Shown here one piece after another: positions 1 to 8,835 of a DNA stretch of 64,000 nt; within the stretch, counting starts at the first letter, position 1, and every line of letters starts with the position of its first letter. The translations under genes and the position numbers were made by a program. Origin of the DNA: Thermoplasmata archaeon (GTDB taxonomy: Archaea; Thermoplasmatota; Thermoplasmata; Lutacidiplasmatales; UBA184); contig JAKIWI010000008.1 of the NCBI GenBank assembly GCA_022750115.1, forward strand, positions 1 to 64,000, written 5' to 3'. The notes below the pieces were generated by a model. It searched no databases, was not told where the DNA came from, and saw nothing but the letters and a program-made list of their open reading frames with translations.

Positions 1-884
1 CGTCGATTCGGGGGGACGGAGGCGACGACCGACCGGATCTCGAGCGAGAACGTCAGGAACCGGACGAGTTCCTTCGCGCCCGAGTGCGAGATCTGGCTCT
101 CGACGGATCGATATTCTGGAATCGCTCGTGTTGCGCGGTCGCCGACGGTTCGGAGCGTTTCATCCAAACCCCCGGGAGTGATCGCGGTCATCGCACGCGC
201 GTGGCGACGGTACCCGGTCAAGATCGTACCGTCGAACTGGAGCAGGGCATCGGCCTGCACGGCGGGAACGAAGAGGCCGAGTTCGGGGGAGGCCGTCGCC
301 CGGGTGAGTGTTTCCAACGACGGCAGGAGGAGGTCCCGGCGGACCGAGATCGAACTCGCGTTGAGCAGCCCTCCGTATCGTAGTATTCTTCGGGCTGCCC
401 GAACCGGGAGCGTGCTTGGGCGATAACGGTCGGCGAAGTGGGTCCCCGAGGGCCCGACCGATCCGAGTTCGGGCGGCGTCGGGGCGGCGGGGTCGCTCGC
501 GTGCCAAACCACGAAGTCGTTGTGGTAGAAGCCGAGGTTCGGATGCTGGTGGAACGCCTCGGCAACTCGCGCGAGCTTCGTCGGGGCCCAGACGTCGTCG
601 TCTTCGAGGACGGCGACGGCGCGTCCGCGGCACTCGGCGATCCCCAACGCGAGCTTTTCGCCGATGGTTCGCTTCTCGGTTGGAATCAACCGGATTCGGA
701 GGTCCGGTCGAGGCGAGTCAAGCGGGAATGACGCCCCGGTGTGGACGATGACCAGCTCCATCTCCTCGCTGGGGAGTGTCTGATTCAGGACCGATCGAAC
801 GGCGACCGGCAGGAAGTCGCGCCGGTCGTGGGCGAGGACAAGCGCCGAAATCGCGGGAAGTGGAGGAGCGTCAGCCGGACCCAT
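1..884 (-). CDS. Glycosyltransferase family 2, partial (C-terminus beyond window)
   Basis: Not in the ORF track because no stop falls inside the window. Reading the minus strand from ATG at 884 gives an open frame of 294 codons to the window edge. A GT-A fold N-terminus is clear: 'ISALVLAHDRRDFLPVAVRS' (strand 1 and helix), 'SVLNQT', then 'AVLEDDDVWAP', the DxD-type nucleotide-sugar/metal site at about residues 88-98. An in-frame TAA lies two codons before the ATG, which fixes the start. It probably transfers a sugar to a surface glycan or lipid at the membrane. The acceptor cannot be told. No clear operon partner lies upstream. Confidence 0.8.
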   Translation of the reverse strand, partial: MGPADAPPLPAISALVLAHDRRDFLPVAVRSVLNQTLPSEEMELVIVHTGASFPLDSPRPDLRIRLIPTEKRTIGEKLALGIAECRGRAVAVLEDDDVWAPTKLARVAEAFHQHPNLGFYHNDFVVWHASDPAAPTPPELGSVGPSGTHFADRYRPSTLPVRAARRILRYGGLLNASSISVRRDLLLPSLETLTRATASPELGLFVPAVQADALLQFDGTILTGYRRHARAMTAITPGGLDETLRTVGDRATRAIPEYRSVESQISHSGAKELVRFLTFSLEIRSVVASVPPNR

Positions 885-1032
885 TCGTTACCTTGCTGCG
901 GGGAATTGGCCGATTCCCTCTCTCTGCGATGAGTGGGGACATCGGGGATCGCGCCGGTCGTTGAAGAAGCCGATGCGCCGGGAAGCTCGGGGGACGAGGT
1001 TCCTCGTCGAGCTCGTACCGGGGCGCCAACTC

Positions 1033-1422
1033 CTAGCCAAGATGGGGTGTCGGGACCGGTTCCTTCCAGGTGAGCACTCTCACGGGTCCCGCATCCAGTC
1101 CGAATGCATCGACCGCCCGCATGACGGCCGCAACGTGGCGGTCGCACGTGAATTCCGCGAAGAGGTTCAGCGGCATGATCGGCCGTGCCTTGGCCAGCAC
1201 GGAGCAGGACGACGGGCCGGTGGGCGTGACCTCGATCTCCACAAACTCTCCCCAAGAGACTATGCCGGGTCGATGCCAGTACGCAAGTCGAGGAACTCGC
1301 GCGCTCGCCGACCGTCGAGGATGGAAGCCCAACCCCGGCAGTCGTCGGGCAAGGTCGGAGCGAACTTCGTCGGCCGGCCTCCGGCAGGCGCGCATCGATC
1401 GCGCGGTCCAAGTCGTCCACAC
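1033..1422 (-). CDS. Conserved hypothetical protein, about 120-130 aa
   Basis: Minus-strand frame with plausible protein character: alternating strand segments such as 'FVEIEVTPTGPSSCSVLAKA' and an amphipathic end 'AAVMRAVDAFGLDAG'. The GTG at 1422 is the first start after an in-frame TAG; ATG at 1395 (giving 'MRACRRPADEV') is an equally good choice. It lies between the GT2 gene and the divergent RecA-like/PolB cassette. I do not recognise the family. The overlapping 211-aa frame in the track looks like a shadow. Confidence 0.45.
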   Translation of the reverse strand: MWTTWTARSMRACRRPADEVRSDLARRLPGLGFHPRRSASARVPRLAYWHRPGIVSWGEFVEIEVTPTGPSSCSVLAKARPIMPLNLFAEFTCDRHVAAVMRAVDAFGLDAGPVRVLTWKEPVPTPHLG

Positions 1423-1548
1423 GTTCCGGTACTTCCGAATCGGAAGGTCGTACTAATCCCGGAGGTCGGGATCCCGGCCGCAGCGTTTCACGACCCCTCG
1501 CGGCCGGGCATCACCCTCCGGCCCACCTGACCTCGCTTCCGGACCATC

Positions 1549-2421
1549 ATGGCGGTATCCTCGCATCGACTCATTCCGGACGTCGCGTCCCTCGCCGAGG
1601 AGGGCGAGGTCGCGTCGTTCGTCCCGGAAGATCTGGCCTTCCCCCTCCGGACCGGCGGGTCGCTCTTCCCCGCCCGCTCCCGAGCCTCCGCGAGCGACGG
1701 CCGACTGTTTCCCGAGAGCCCGGCGATCTTCCCGTGGCTCGAGAGGGCGTTCGCTCCCGGCCGGGCGACGGTCCTGCTCGGTCCGGCGCGGCTCGTCGAC
1801 GGCTTCCTGCCGTTCCTCCTCGCCGCCGCCGTCGCGGAGGGCCGGGAGGTCTCGGTCCGCGACGGGGCGAACCGCCTCGCGCCGTACGCCATCGGAGCGA
1901 TGAGCCGGCTCCTCGGCGTGCGGCCGACCGACGCGCTCGCTCGCGTGCGGCTCGCCCGGGCGTTCACCGCCTACCAGCTCGTGACGCTCATGGAGTCGTG
2001 GGCCGAGTCGGTCGGGGTCCGCGACCCTCCGCCCTCGCTCCTCGTCGTCAACGACCCGACCCGGATGTTCTACGTCGACGACGTCCCGCCGGAGGAAGGC
2101 GAGGCGCTCCTCGCCCACGTCTCGGGCTGTCTCGGCCGCCTGGTCCGGAGCTCCCGGGTCCCGCTCCTGCTCACCGCGGTCGATTCGCCGGGCGATATCC
2201 CGGGCTGGGACCGCTCGGGACCCGAGGTCCGCGAACATCTGCGCCTCGTCCCGATGGGGCGCGGCGTCGCCCGCCTGGAAGCACTTCGCCAAGGCCGGTC
2301 GGTGGAGCTGATCTCGCTGCCCAGCCGGCAGCACCGCCTCGAGTCGTTCGACGAACCGGCCGTCGTTGGTGCGGAGGGGAGAGCATGGGACGGACCGTTC
2401 CCACCTATCGGGACGCTCTAG
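1549..2421 (+). CDS. RecA/RadA-superfamily-like protein with degenerate P-loop, linked to PolB
   Basis: 290 aa. The layout resembles a RecA-type core: a strand then 'VLLGPARLVDGFLP' at about 75-88, where a Walker A loop would sit but with no GK[ST]; helix 'LLAAAVAEG'; and a Walker B-like strand 'SLLVVNDP' at about 163-170. The missing lysine predicts no normal ATP hydrolysis. Its stop overlaps the next gene's start, and the polymerase follows at once, so the three are almost surely one transcript. By analogy with bacterial ImuA (an inactive RecA-like partner of a translesion polymerase) it may be a scaffold or recombinase-binding subunit. Family assignment rests on fold-level pattern only. 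Confidence 0.6.
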   Translation: MAVSSHRLIPDVASLAEEGEVASFVPEDLAFPLRTGGSLFPARSRASASDGRLFPESPAIFPWLERAFAPGRATVLLGPARLVDGFLPFLLAAAVAEGREVSVRDGANRLAPYAIGAMSRLLGVRPTDALARVRLARAFTAYQLVTLMESWAESVGVRDPPPSLLVVNDPTRMFYVDDVPPEEGEALLAHVSGCLGRLVRSSRVPLLLTAVDSPGDIPGWDRSGPEVREHLRLVPMGRGVARLEALRQGRSVELISLPSRQHRLESFDEPAVVGAEGRAWDGPFPPIGTL

Positions 2422-2714
2422 AGGGCCACCTCGCCCAGTGGGAGCGGGAGTTCGGCCGCTCGCTCAACGACCCGGCGGACCGCGAGAGCTTCCGGAGGGT
2501 CCAGCAGCGGGCGCGGCGCTACGTCGCGCAGGGGACGATGATGGCGACCGGCGACCTCGTCGAGCGGGTGTTCCTCTCGATCCTCGTCTCCCTCGAGCGC
2601 GAGCTCTACGACCGGGCGAAGAACCCCCGCCTCCCCGTCCCCGAGAGCGAGGACCCGTTCGTCGTCGAGCTGCGCCGCTCCCGGCCGCAGCGGCGCCTCC
2701 CGGCGCTGGAGTAG
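2385..2714 (+). CDS. Small helical protein between RecA-like gene and polymerase
   Basis: 109 aa, predicted nearly all helical ('AQWEREFGRSLNDPADRESF', 'DLVERVFLSILVSLERELYD'), ending in an acidic then Arg-rich tail. The ATG at 2385 is preceded by GGAGGGGAGAGC, one of the strongest Shine-Dalgarno matches in the window, and overlaps the end of the RecA-like gene by 37 nt, suggesting coupled translation. The stop lies 14 nt before the polymerase start. No family recognised. Its place between an inactive RecA-like protein and a polymerase suggests an adaptor subunit of one complex; that is inference. Confidence 0.7.
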   Translation: MGRTVPTYRDALEGHLAQWEREFGRSLNDPADRESFRRVQQRARRYVAQGTMMATGDLVERVFLSILVSLERELYDRAKNPRLPVPESEDPFVVELRRSRPQRRLPALE

Positions 2715-2728
2715 AGGCGGGGAGCCGG

Positions 2729-5035
2729 ATGCCCCGAGGCTGGGTCCTCGATGCGAACTCCTCGCTCGACGGCGAATCCGTCGTCCTCTGGCTGAAGGGC
2801 GAGGACGGCACCGTCGAGCGGCGGGCGTTCCCGTTCTCTCCGCCGTTCTACGTCGGCGGGGAGCGCGACCGGCTCGAGGAGCTCGGCCGGGAACTGAGTG
2901 AGGAGCCCCGCGTCGCCTCCGTCGAGCTCCTCGCGCTCCGCACCGACGTCTTCGAGCCGCTCGGCGCCCGCCGGCCCGTGCTCGCGGTCGTCCCGAAGCA
3001 CCACGGGAACCGCAAGCGGCTCGCGACGCACGTCGACGCCCTCGGCGGGTTCGTCTCGTTCACCCTCTACGACGTCGACCTCACCGCGCCGCAGCTGTTC
3101 TACATCGAGCGCGGGCTCTACCCGTTCGCTCCGGTGGCATGGAGCGGCCACGAGGTCCACGCGACCGAGTCGCCGACGACGCTCGACTACGCCCCGCCGC
3201 CGCTGAAGATCGCCCGCCTAGCGGTCGAGGTCCGGGGGGCGCGGCCCGGCCGCCCGCGGAACCCCGACGACCCGATCGCGCGCATCCACCTCGGCGAGAC
3301 GATCGTCGAGGCTTCGGACGAGCGGACGATGCTCGAGGAGTTCCGCACCGAGCTCGGGCGGCAGGACCCGGACATCCTCCTCACCCGCGGGGGCGACGAC
3401 TTCGACGTCCCCCACCTCTACCGACGGGCGGTCGCGAACGGGTTTTACGAGACGACGTTCGTCCTCGGTCGCGAGCCCGTCCACTTCGGCCTCAACCGCA
3501 AGGGGACGACGTTCGAGAGCTACGGGCGGATCCTCCACCGCGCTCCGACGTACCCGCTCGCCGGGCGCTTCCACCTCGACCTCGGGGAGCGGTTCGTCGA
3601 GGACGTCGGCCTCCTCGGCTTCATCGAGATGGCCCGCCTGTCGCGCCTCGGCCTCCAGGTCGTCTCGCGCCAGTCGCCGGGCACCGCGTTCTCCGCGATG
3701 GAGCTCGCCGTCGCCCTCGAGGACGGCCTCCACATCCCGTGGAAGAAGAACTTCCCCGAGCAGGAGAAGACGGCGGCGCTCCTCGTCGCCGCCGACCGCG
3801 GCGGGTTCATCCTCACCCCAAAGGTCGGCCTCGTCACCGACGTCGAGGAGTTCGACTTCGTCTCGCTGTTCCCCTCGATCATGGTCCAGCACAACCTGTC
3901 GATCGAGACGCTGAACTGTTCGTGCTGCCCCGAGAGCCCTCACACCGCCCCGGGGCTCGGTTACCGGTCGTGCACACGGCGGAAGGGGATCGTCCCGAGG
4001 ACCCTCGAGCCGATCCTGGCGCGCCGCCTCCACTTCAAGCAGCGTCGGAAGACGACGACCGGGACGGAGAAGGCCCGCTACGAGGAGCTCTGCAAGGCGT
4101 GGAAGTGGGTGCTCGTCACCAGTTTCGGCTACCAAGGGTACCGGAACGCCCGGTTCGGCCGCATCGAGGTCCACGAGGCGATCAACGCCTACGCGCGGCA
4201 GACGCTCACCGATCTCCTCAACTTCTCGCAGTCGGAGGGATGGAGCGTCCTCCACGGGATCGTCGATTCCCTCTGGATGACGGCCCCTCCGGGGGCCGAC
4301 GCCGAGGAGTTCGCGCGCCGCGTCACCGACCGGACCGGCCTCACGCTCGGCTACGAGGGGAAGTACCGATGGATCGTCTTCCTGCCGAACCGCGCCCACG
4401 GCTTCGGGGTCCCGCAGCGCTACTACGGCTACTACACGCACGGGGAGTTCAAGGTCCGCGGCATCGAGGTGCGGCGCGGCGACGCCTGCCGGTTCGTCCA
4501 GGGGGTTCAGCACGAGGCGCTCGACGTCCTCGCGAAGGCCGAGGACGCCGACGCGTTCCGGCTGGCGGTGCTGCGGGCGCTCGACCTCGGCCGGGAGCGC
4601 TCGGAGCGGCTGCAGCGCGGGGAGGTGCCGGGGAGCGAGCTCGTCCTCGCCCACCGGGTAACGCAGGAGCTCGGCAACTACCGGGTGTTCTCCGACGGCG
4701 TTGCGGCGATGCACCAGCTCGAGCAGGAGGGGATCGGCAAGGGACCCGGGCAGGAGGTCGGCTACCTGATCGCCGACCGCGCCTCGCGCGACTGGCGCCG
4801 CAAGGTCGTCGCGGAGGAGCTCCTGCGCGGCGATGAGGGGTACGACGCGCGGGCGTACACGGAGCTGCTCGCGCGCAGCTTCGAGACGCTGTTCTTGCCG
4901 TTCGGGTTCACGTTCGAGCGGATCCTCGACCGCTGGGGGTACGGCGCGCCGGTCCGGGGGTACCGGGCGAGCGAGCACCGCTCGACGGAGCACCCGGCGC
5001 AGACGCGGCTGAGCGGCGTGGACGAGCCGGCGTAG
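2729..5035 (+). CDS. Divergent family-B DNA polymerase (PolB2-like)
   Basis: 768 aa from ATG 2729. Polymerase motif A 'FDFVSLFPSI' (about 375-384, catalytic Asp kept), motif B 'KWVLVTSFGYQGY' (about 459) and motif C 'HGIVDSLW' (about 509), where the usual YGDTDS has lost its first Asp but keeps the second. The 3'-5' exonuclease domain is recognisable but altered: the ExoI region reads 'LAVEVRG' instead of D-x-E, and the ExoII-like stretch is 'DDFDVPHL'. Such changes are known in the archaeal PolB2 group. It may be a low-fidelity or translesion enzyme rather than the main replicase. It is co-transcribed with the RecA-like and small genes upstream. The 591-aa minus ORF over it is a shadow. Confidence 0.88.
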   Translation: MPRGWVLDANSSLDGESVVLWLKGEDGTVERRAFPFSPPFYVGGERDRLEELGRELSEEPRVASVELLALRTDVFEPLGARRPVLAVVPKHHGNRKRLATHVDALGGFVSFTLYDVDLTAPQLFYIERGLYPFAPVAWSGHEVHATESPTTLDYAPPPLKIARLAVEVRGARPGRPRNPDDPIARIHLGETIVEASDERTMLEEFRTELGRQDPDILLTRGGDDFDVPHLYRRAVANGFYETTFVLGREPVHFGLNRKGTTFESYGRILHRAPTYPLAGRFHLDLGERFVEDVGLLGFIEMARLSRLGLQVVSRQSPGTAFSAMELAVALEDGLHIPWKKNFPEQEKTAALLVAADRGGFILTPKVGLVTDVEEFDFVSLFPSIMVQHNLSIETLNCSCCPESPHTAPGLGYRSCTRRKGIVPRTLEPILARRLHFKQRRKTTTGTEKARYEELCKAWKWVLVTSFGYQGYRNARFGRIEVHEAINAYARQTLTDLLNFSQSEGWSVLHGIVDSLWMTAPPGADAEEFARRVTDRTGLTLGYEGKYRWIVFLPNRAHGFGVPQRYYGYYTHGEFKVRGIEVRRGDACRFVQGVQHEALDVLAKAEDADAFRLAVLRALDLGRERSERLQRGEVPGSELVLAHRVTQELGNYRVFSDGVAAMHQLEQEGIGKGPGQEVGYLIADRASRDWRRKVVAEELLRGDEGYDARAYTELLARSFETLFLPFGFTFERILDRWGYGAPVRGYRASEHRSTEHPAQTRLSGVDEPA

Positions 5036-5068
5036 GCCGCGAGAGAGGAACGGGGGGGACTCCCCGGA

Positions 5069-5635
5069 CTACTCGGGAGGGAGGCGCGAAAGGAGATCCT
5101 CGACGATGGCGGAGAGACCGCGGGCGGCGTTGATGGGGACCCCGGCATCGACCCGTACGACCTTGGCGAACACCTCGCGCGCCGCCAGGGAGCCGTGGGG
5201 GGACGGGCGATTCAGGTCCCGTTCGATGCAGACGGAGAGCGGCGCGGCGAGCGTGAACACCGCGTGGGGGAACGGAAGACGGGATTCGAGGTCGGAGATC
5301 TGCCGCTTCCAGTAGAAGTTCCCGTCGAAGAGGACGGGCACGCCGAGCTCGAGCGATTCCTTCGCGAGCGTGGCGGCGGCAACGTTGGCCTTCAGGAACA
5401 GTCGCTCCGACCCACCGTCCCACTCCGGGTCGACGATCGCGTCGATCGAGACGACCTTCGCGCCGATCGAATCTGCGAGCGCGCGACAGACGGTGGTCTT
5501 ACCGACGCCGAGCGGCCCCCGGACGATCGCAAAGAACGTCGACGGCGGCGCGGAGGCAGGGGCTGCCGTCGGAGGCCCCGGCGACGGTCGGCTCCTCCGA
5601 TTCGAGGGCGGGCGAGAGGTCTTCGCTCCGGGCAC
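5069..5635 (-). CDS. P-loop kinase-like NTPase (AAA_33 / zeta-toxin-like fold)
   Basis: 188 aa. Walker A 'GPLGVGKTT' at about 41-49, followed by 'DAIVDPEWDGG' and 'VLFDGNFYWKRQISDLE', the pattern of small-molecule kinases and predicted nucleotide or antibiotic kinases. The substrate is unknown. GTG at 5635 is taken as start: a TATA-like CCTATACG block on the complement (about 5653-5662) sits 23 nt upstream, fitting a leaderless mRNA. The first about 30 residues are Pro/Arg-rich and low complexity. It is divergent from pyrF and convergent with polB. Confidence 0.75.
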   Translation of the reverse strand: MPGAKTSRPPSNRRSRPSPGPPTAAPASAPPSTFFAIVRGPLGVGKTTVCRALADSIGAKVVSIDAIVDPEWDGGSERLFLKANVAAATLAKESLELGVPVLFDGNFYWKRQISDLESRLPFPHAVFTLAAPLSVCIERDLNRPSPHGSLAAREVFAKVVRVDAGVPINAARGLSAIVEDLLSRLPPE

Positions 5636-5796
5636 AGGACCGGATTCGTGCCTACCTATACGTCTGCGTCGGTCGAGTCGCCTCGGGCCGGGGTCGACGA
5701 GGTCGCGGCGACATCGTCCGGGCGCGAGAGCCGAACCGAAGCCCCGTGCGGTCGCAATCTATTTCCCGACGGACGCTGACCGTTTCTCTCGTGGTC

Positions 5797-6636
5797 ATGC
5801 GGTTCCAGGCTCGCGTGGACCGGATCCTGAAGGCGCGGAACTCGCTGCTCTGCGTCGGACTCGACCCGGACCCGGCGCTGTTCCCCACCCCGCTCAAGCG
5901 ATTCTCAACGCGGCGCCGCCTGACGTCCTTCCTCGGCGGTATCCTCGCCGCGACGCGACCCCACGCCGCAGCGTACAAGCTCCAGCTCGGAGCCTATCTC
6001 GCGTTCGGGCCGGACGGCATCTACGAGATGGAGCGAACGGTCCGGAAGATCGGGCCGGACCACCTCCGCATCCTCGACCTCAAGGCGAACGACATCCCGA
6101 ACACGATGCGACTCGTCCGGGACGGGGCGTTCAAGAAGTTCGGGTTCGACGCGATCACGGTCACCCCTTGGCTCGGCTGGGAGACGCTCGAGCCGTTCCA
6201 CGCCGACGCCGGAAAGGGCGTGTTCGTCGTCGCCCACTCGTCCAACGAGGGCGCGCCCGACTTCCAGGAGATCCCGACCCCCCGAGGTCCGCTCTGGCTG
6301 GCGGTCGTCGGTGAAGTGGCTCGCCTCTCCGCCCTCCACGGAAACGTGGGGGCCGTGGTGGGCGCGACGTACATCGACGCGATCCGCTCCGCGCGCTCGG
6401 CCCTTGGGCTCGGCGTGCCGATCCTGGTGCCCGGCGTCGGGGCCCAGGGCGGTCAACTTTCCGCGACGGTCCGCGAAGGCGTCGACGGCCACGGGCGAGG
6501 GCTGCTGGTGAGCTCATCGCGAGGGATCCTCTTTGCCTCCTCCGGAAAGGACTGGAAGAAGGCGGCGGGCGCCGAGGCGAAGCGCCTGAAGGACCAGATC
6601 AACCAGCTGCGCTCAGGTCTCGGTACACCTGCGTGA
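5797..6636 (+). CDS. pyrF: Orotidine 5'-phosphate decarboxylase (type 2 family)
   Basis: 279 aa. Decarboxylates OMP to UMP in pyrimidine synthesis. 'LCVGLDPDP' near the N-terminus, the catalytic D-x-K-x-x-D as 'DLKANDIPNT', the barrel strand 'AITVTPWLG', and phosphate-binding 'LVPGVGAQGG' followed by 'SSSRGILFAS' identify the longer PyrF type. ATG 5797 is chosen over the track's upstream start because a TATA-like 'atctattt' at about 5756 predicts transcription from about 5785 and family homology begins at 'MRFQARVDRI'. The 3' end overlaps the convergent glycosyltransferase by 38 nt. Confidence 0.92.
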   Translation: MRFQARVDRILKARNSLLCVGLDPDPALFPTPLKRFSTRRRLTSFLGGILAATRPHAAAYKLQLGAYLAFGPDGIYEMERTVRKIGPDHLRILDLKANDIPNTMRLVRDGAFKKFGFDAITVTPWLGWETLEPFHADAGKGVFVVAHSSNEGAPDFQEIPTPRGPLWLAVVGEVARLSALHGNVGAVVGATYIDAIRSARSALGLGVPILVPGVGAQGGQLSATVREGVDGHGRGLLVSSSRGILFASSGKDWKKAAGAEAKRLKDQINQLRSGLGTPA

Positions 6637-7732
6637 GCTGGTCGACGACGGTACCCAACCCGAACCGCTCTTCCGCGCGCTGACGCGCGGCCTTCGCCAT
6701 TTCGCGGCGCCGCGTGGGGTCATCGAGGAGAGCCCGTAGTTTCTCGACGAGGTCGTGCTGGATCATCGGCTCGACGAGCACACCCTGCACCCCGGGTTCG
6801 ATGACCTCACGGACCCCCGGCATGTCGGCGATCACGACGGGCAACCCGGCGGCGAGCGCCTCCGCGATGACGAGGCCGAACCCTTCCTGCCGGTTCTGGG
6901 ACGGGAAGACGAACAGGTCGGCGGCGCGGAGGTACTGCGGCAGGTCGGCGTCGGACACATCGGGACAGAAGCGGATCCGCTCATCGACCCCGAGGCGCCG
7001 CGCCAGAGAGTGGAGCTCGGGAAGTCGAGGTCCCCGACCGACGACGAGGAGTTTCACATCGGGGGGAAGGTCGGGGAGCGCGCGCACGATCAGGTCGACC
7101 CCCTTGTGCGGGACCAGCCGACCGGTGAACGCGAGGACGCGCGCGTCGGTGAGGCTCAGCCGTTCGCGGACCGCGGTGCCGTCGACATCGGGCCGGAACC
7201 TCTCGAGGTCGACCGCGGAGGGGATGACGGTCAGCGGCCGCCCGCGCAGCGCCCGAGAGGTGAGCCCGTAGCTCCGGGTGTGGACGATGATGCGTTGCGC
7301 GCGGTCCAGCGTCTGCGGAAGCAGCAGTTGCTCGTAGATCCGCGTCAGGAGGAGGCCCGCGGGTCCCGGAAGGTAGAGGTCGCAGTGGTACGTCAGGCAG
7401 GTCGGGATCGGGCGCCGGGCGAGCCGCCGCCCGGCGAAGTACGAGGTCAATGGCGGCGGATAGTGCAGGTGCACCACGTCGGCGTGGAGCTCGGCGATCT
7501 CCCGCCCCACGCCCGTGTCGAGGGGCGTCTGGAACAGGACGGCCTGGGTCCGGGCGCGGACAATGTGGAGGCCGTCGAGCTCCTCGCGGACCGGGAGCGA
7601 CTTGTCGTACCGGGAGGTGAGGACGGTCACGTCGTGACCGCGCCGCGCGAGCTCGCCGGAAATCGCGCGCACGTGCGACTCCACGCCGCCCGCGTGGGGG
7701 GCGAAGTAGGGAGAGACCTGGACGATCCGCAC
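6599..7732 (-). CDS. Glycosyltransferase family 4 (GT-B)
   Basis: 377 aa. Acceptor-side loop 'SPYFAPHAGGVESHVRAISG' at the N-terminus, then 'FTGRLVPHKGVDLIVRAL', 'LFVFPSQNRQEGFGLVIAEA' (the E-x7-E nucleotide-sugar motif) and 'GVLVEP'. Typical of retaining transferases that build polysaccharides, glycolipids or N-glycans on the cytoplasmic face of the membrane. Start GTG 7732 ('VRIVQVSP') is placed 37 nt after the pdxS stop; the track's longer 483-aa frame adds pdxS antisense-like sequence. It is probably co-transcribed with pdxS. Acceptor and sugar unknown. Confidence 0.88.
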   Translation of the reverse strand: MRIVQVSPYFAPHAGGVESHVRAISGELARRGHDVTVLTSRYDKSLPVREELDGLHIVRARTQAVLFQTPLDTGVGREIAELHADVVHLHYPPPLTSYFAGRRLARRPIPTCLTYHCDLYLPGPAGLLLTRIYEQLLLPQTLDRAQRIIVHTRSYGLTSRALRGRPLTVIPSAVDLERFRPDVDGTAVRERLSLTDARVLAFTGRLVPHKGVDLIVRALPDLPPDVKLLVVGRGPRLPELHSLARRLGVDERIRFCPDVSDADLPQYLRAADLFVFPSQNRQEGFGLVIAEALAAGLPVVIADMPGVREVIEPGVQGVLVEPMIQHDLVEKLRALLDDPTRRREMAKAARQRAEERFGLGTVVDQLTQVYRDLSAAG

Positions 7733-7769
7733 CGGGACTACCTGCGCCCGGACCTCGGGCGCCGACGGG

Positions 7770-8705
7770 TCACGCGGTCGACTCCGACCGGCGGGCGGCG
7801 GGGGCCGATTCCCGGTGCTGGAGGAGCTCGTGGCTCGGCATCTGGGCGACGTCGAGCCCGCGCATCGGCTCGCCGAGCCCGGAGCTGACCCGGGCGAGCA
7901 GGGCGGGGTCCTCGGGGTGGGACGACGCCTCGACGATCGCGCGCGCCGTTTTGAGCGGATGCTCCGACTTGAAGATCCCGCTCCCGACGAACAAGCCGTC
8001 GACGCCGAGCCGACGACACAACGCGGCGTCCGCGGGCGTGGCGATGCCACCGGCGGCGAAGTTCACGACGGGGAGGCGGCCGAGACCTTTGACCTCCTTC
8101 ACGAGCGCCTCGGGCACGCGCTCGCGCTTGGCGATCTCGCTGATCTCCGACTTGGAGGCCTTCTTCAGGAAGGCGACCTCGTCGTTGATCTGGCGGATGT
8201 GCCGGACCGCCTCAACGACGTTCCCGGTGCCCGCCTCTCCCTTCGAGCGGATCATCGCACACCCCTCGTCGATGCGCCGGAGCGCCTCTCCGAGCGTGCG
8301 GGCCCCGCAGACGAACGGGACGGTGAAGTCGGCCTTCGCCACGTGATGGAAGGGATCGGCGGGGGTCAGCACCTCGGACTCGTCGATCATGTCGACCCCG
8401 AGGGCCTCGAGGATGCTCGCCTCGGCGAAGTGGCCGATTCGGCACTTGGCCATCACCGGGATCGTCACCCGCTCCATGATCTCACGGATCTTGACCGGGT
8501 CGGCCATCCGGGCGACCCCGCCCGCCGCGCGAATGTCGGCGGGGACCCGCTCGAGGGCCATGACCGCGACCGCGCCGGCTTCCTCGGCGACCGCAGCCTG
8601 GTCGGCGGTCGTGACGTCCATGATGACGCCGCCCTGCTGCATCCGCGCGAACCCGCGCTTGACCAACTCGGTGCCGAAGCGCAACCGCTCCATGCCGTCG
8701 CCCAT
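7770..8705 (-). CDS. pdxS: Pyridoxal 5'-phosphate synthase, PdxS subunit
   Basis: 311 aa. Makes PLP from ribose-5-P, glyceraldehyde-3-P and ammonia together with the glutaminase PdxT. Hallmarks: '[19 protein letters not shown]', '[20 protein letters not shown]', '[12 protein letters not shown]', '[14 protein letters not shown]', '[17 protein letters not shown]', 'GAGTGN'-type '[15 protein letters not shown]' and '[17 protein letters not shown]'. Full family length. No pdxT is visible in the window, so it must lie elsewhere or free ammonia is used. The start at 8705 is 25 nt from a TATA box, so the mRNA is likely leaderless. Confidence 0.97.
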   Translation of the reverse strand: MGDGMERLRFGTELVKRGFARMQQGGVIMDVTTADQAAVAEEAGAVAVMALERVPADIRAAGGVARMADPVKIREIMERVTIPVMAKCRIGHFAEASILEALGVDMIDESEVLTPADPFHHVAKADFTVPFVCGARTLGEALRRIDEGCAMIRSKGEAGTGNVVEAVRHIRQINDEVAFLKKASKSEISEIAKRERVPEALVKEVKGLGRLPVVNFAAGGIATPADAALCRRLGVDGLFVGSGIFKSEHPLKTARAIVEASSHPEDPALLARVSSGLGEPMRGLDVAQMPSHELLQHRESAPAARRSESTA

Positions 8706-8729
8706 GGCGGCCGGTCGAGGAGCAGGAAC

Positions 8730-8737
8730 GGTATAAG
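8730..8737 (-). promoter_or_regulatory. TATA box of pdxS
   Basis: Minus-strand CTTATACC in an otherwise GC-rich stretch, centred about 28 nt before the pdxS ATG. The spacing predicts a transcript starting at or within a few bases of the start codon. Confidence 0.6.
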
Positions 8738-8835
8738 ACGACGGGGCCCGAGCGAGGCCGACTCAAGGGCGCCGGGAACCCTCGGGACGCCAGTGCGCAC
8801 CAGAGTTATCCGGGAGCGCGGCTATCCGCGAGACC

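Noticed and set aside
160-633. Several ORFs at the left edge
   Set aside because: Out-of-frame shadows of the partial glycosyltransferase read from 884 on the minus strand.
1453-2334. 293-aa minus ORF
   Set aside because: Antisense to the RecA-like gene, which has the better composition, SD-linked neighbour and operon context.
3218-4993. 591-aa minus ORF over the polymerase
   Set aside because: Antisense shadow in high-GC DNA; the plus strand has clear PolB motifs and the minus product is Arg/Glu/Leu-rich without domains.
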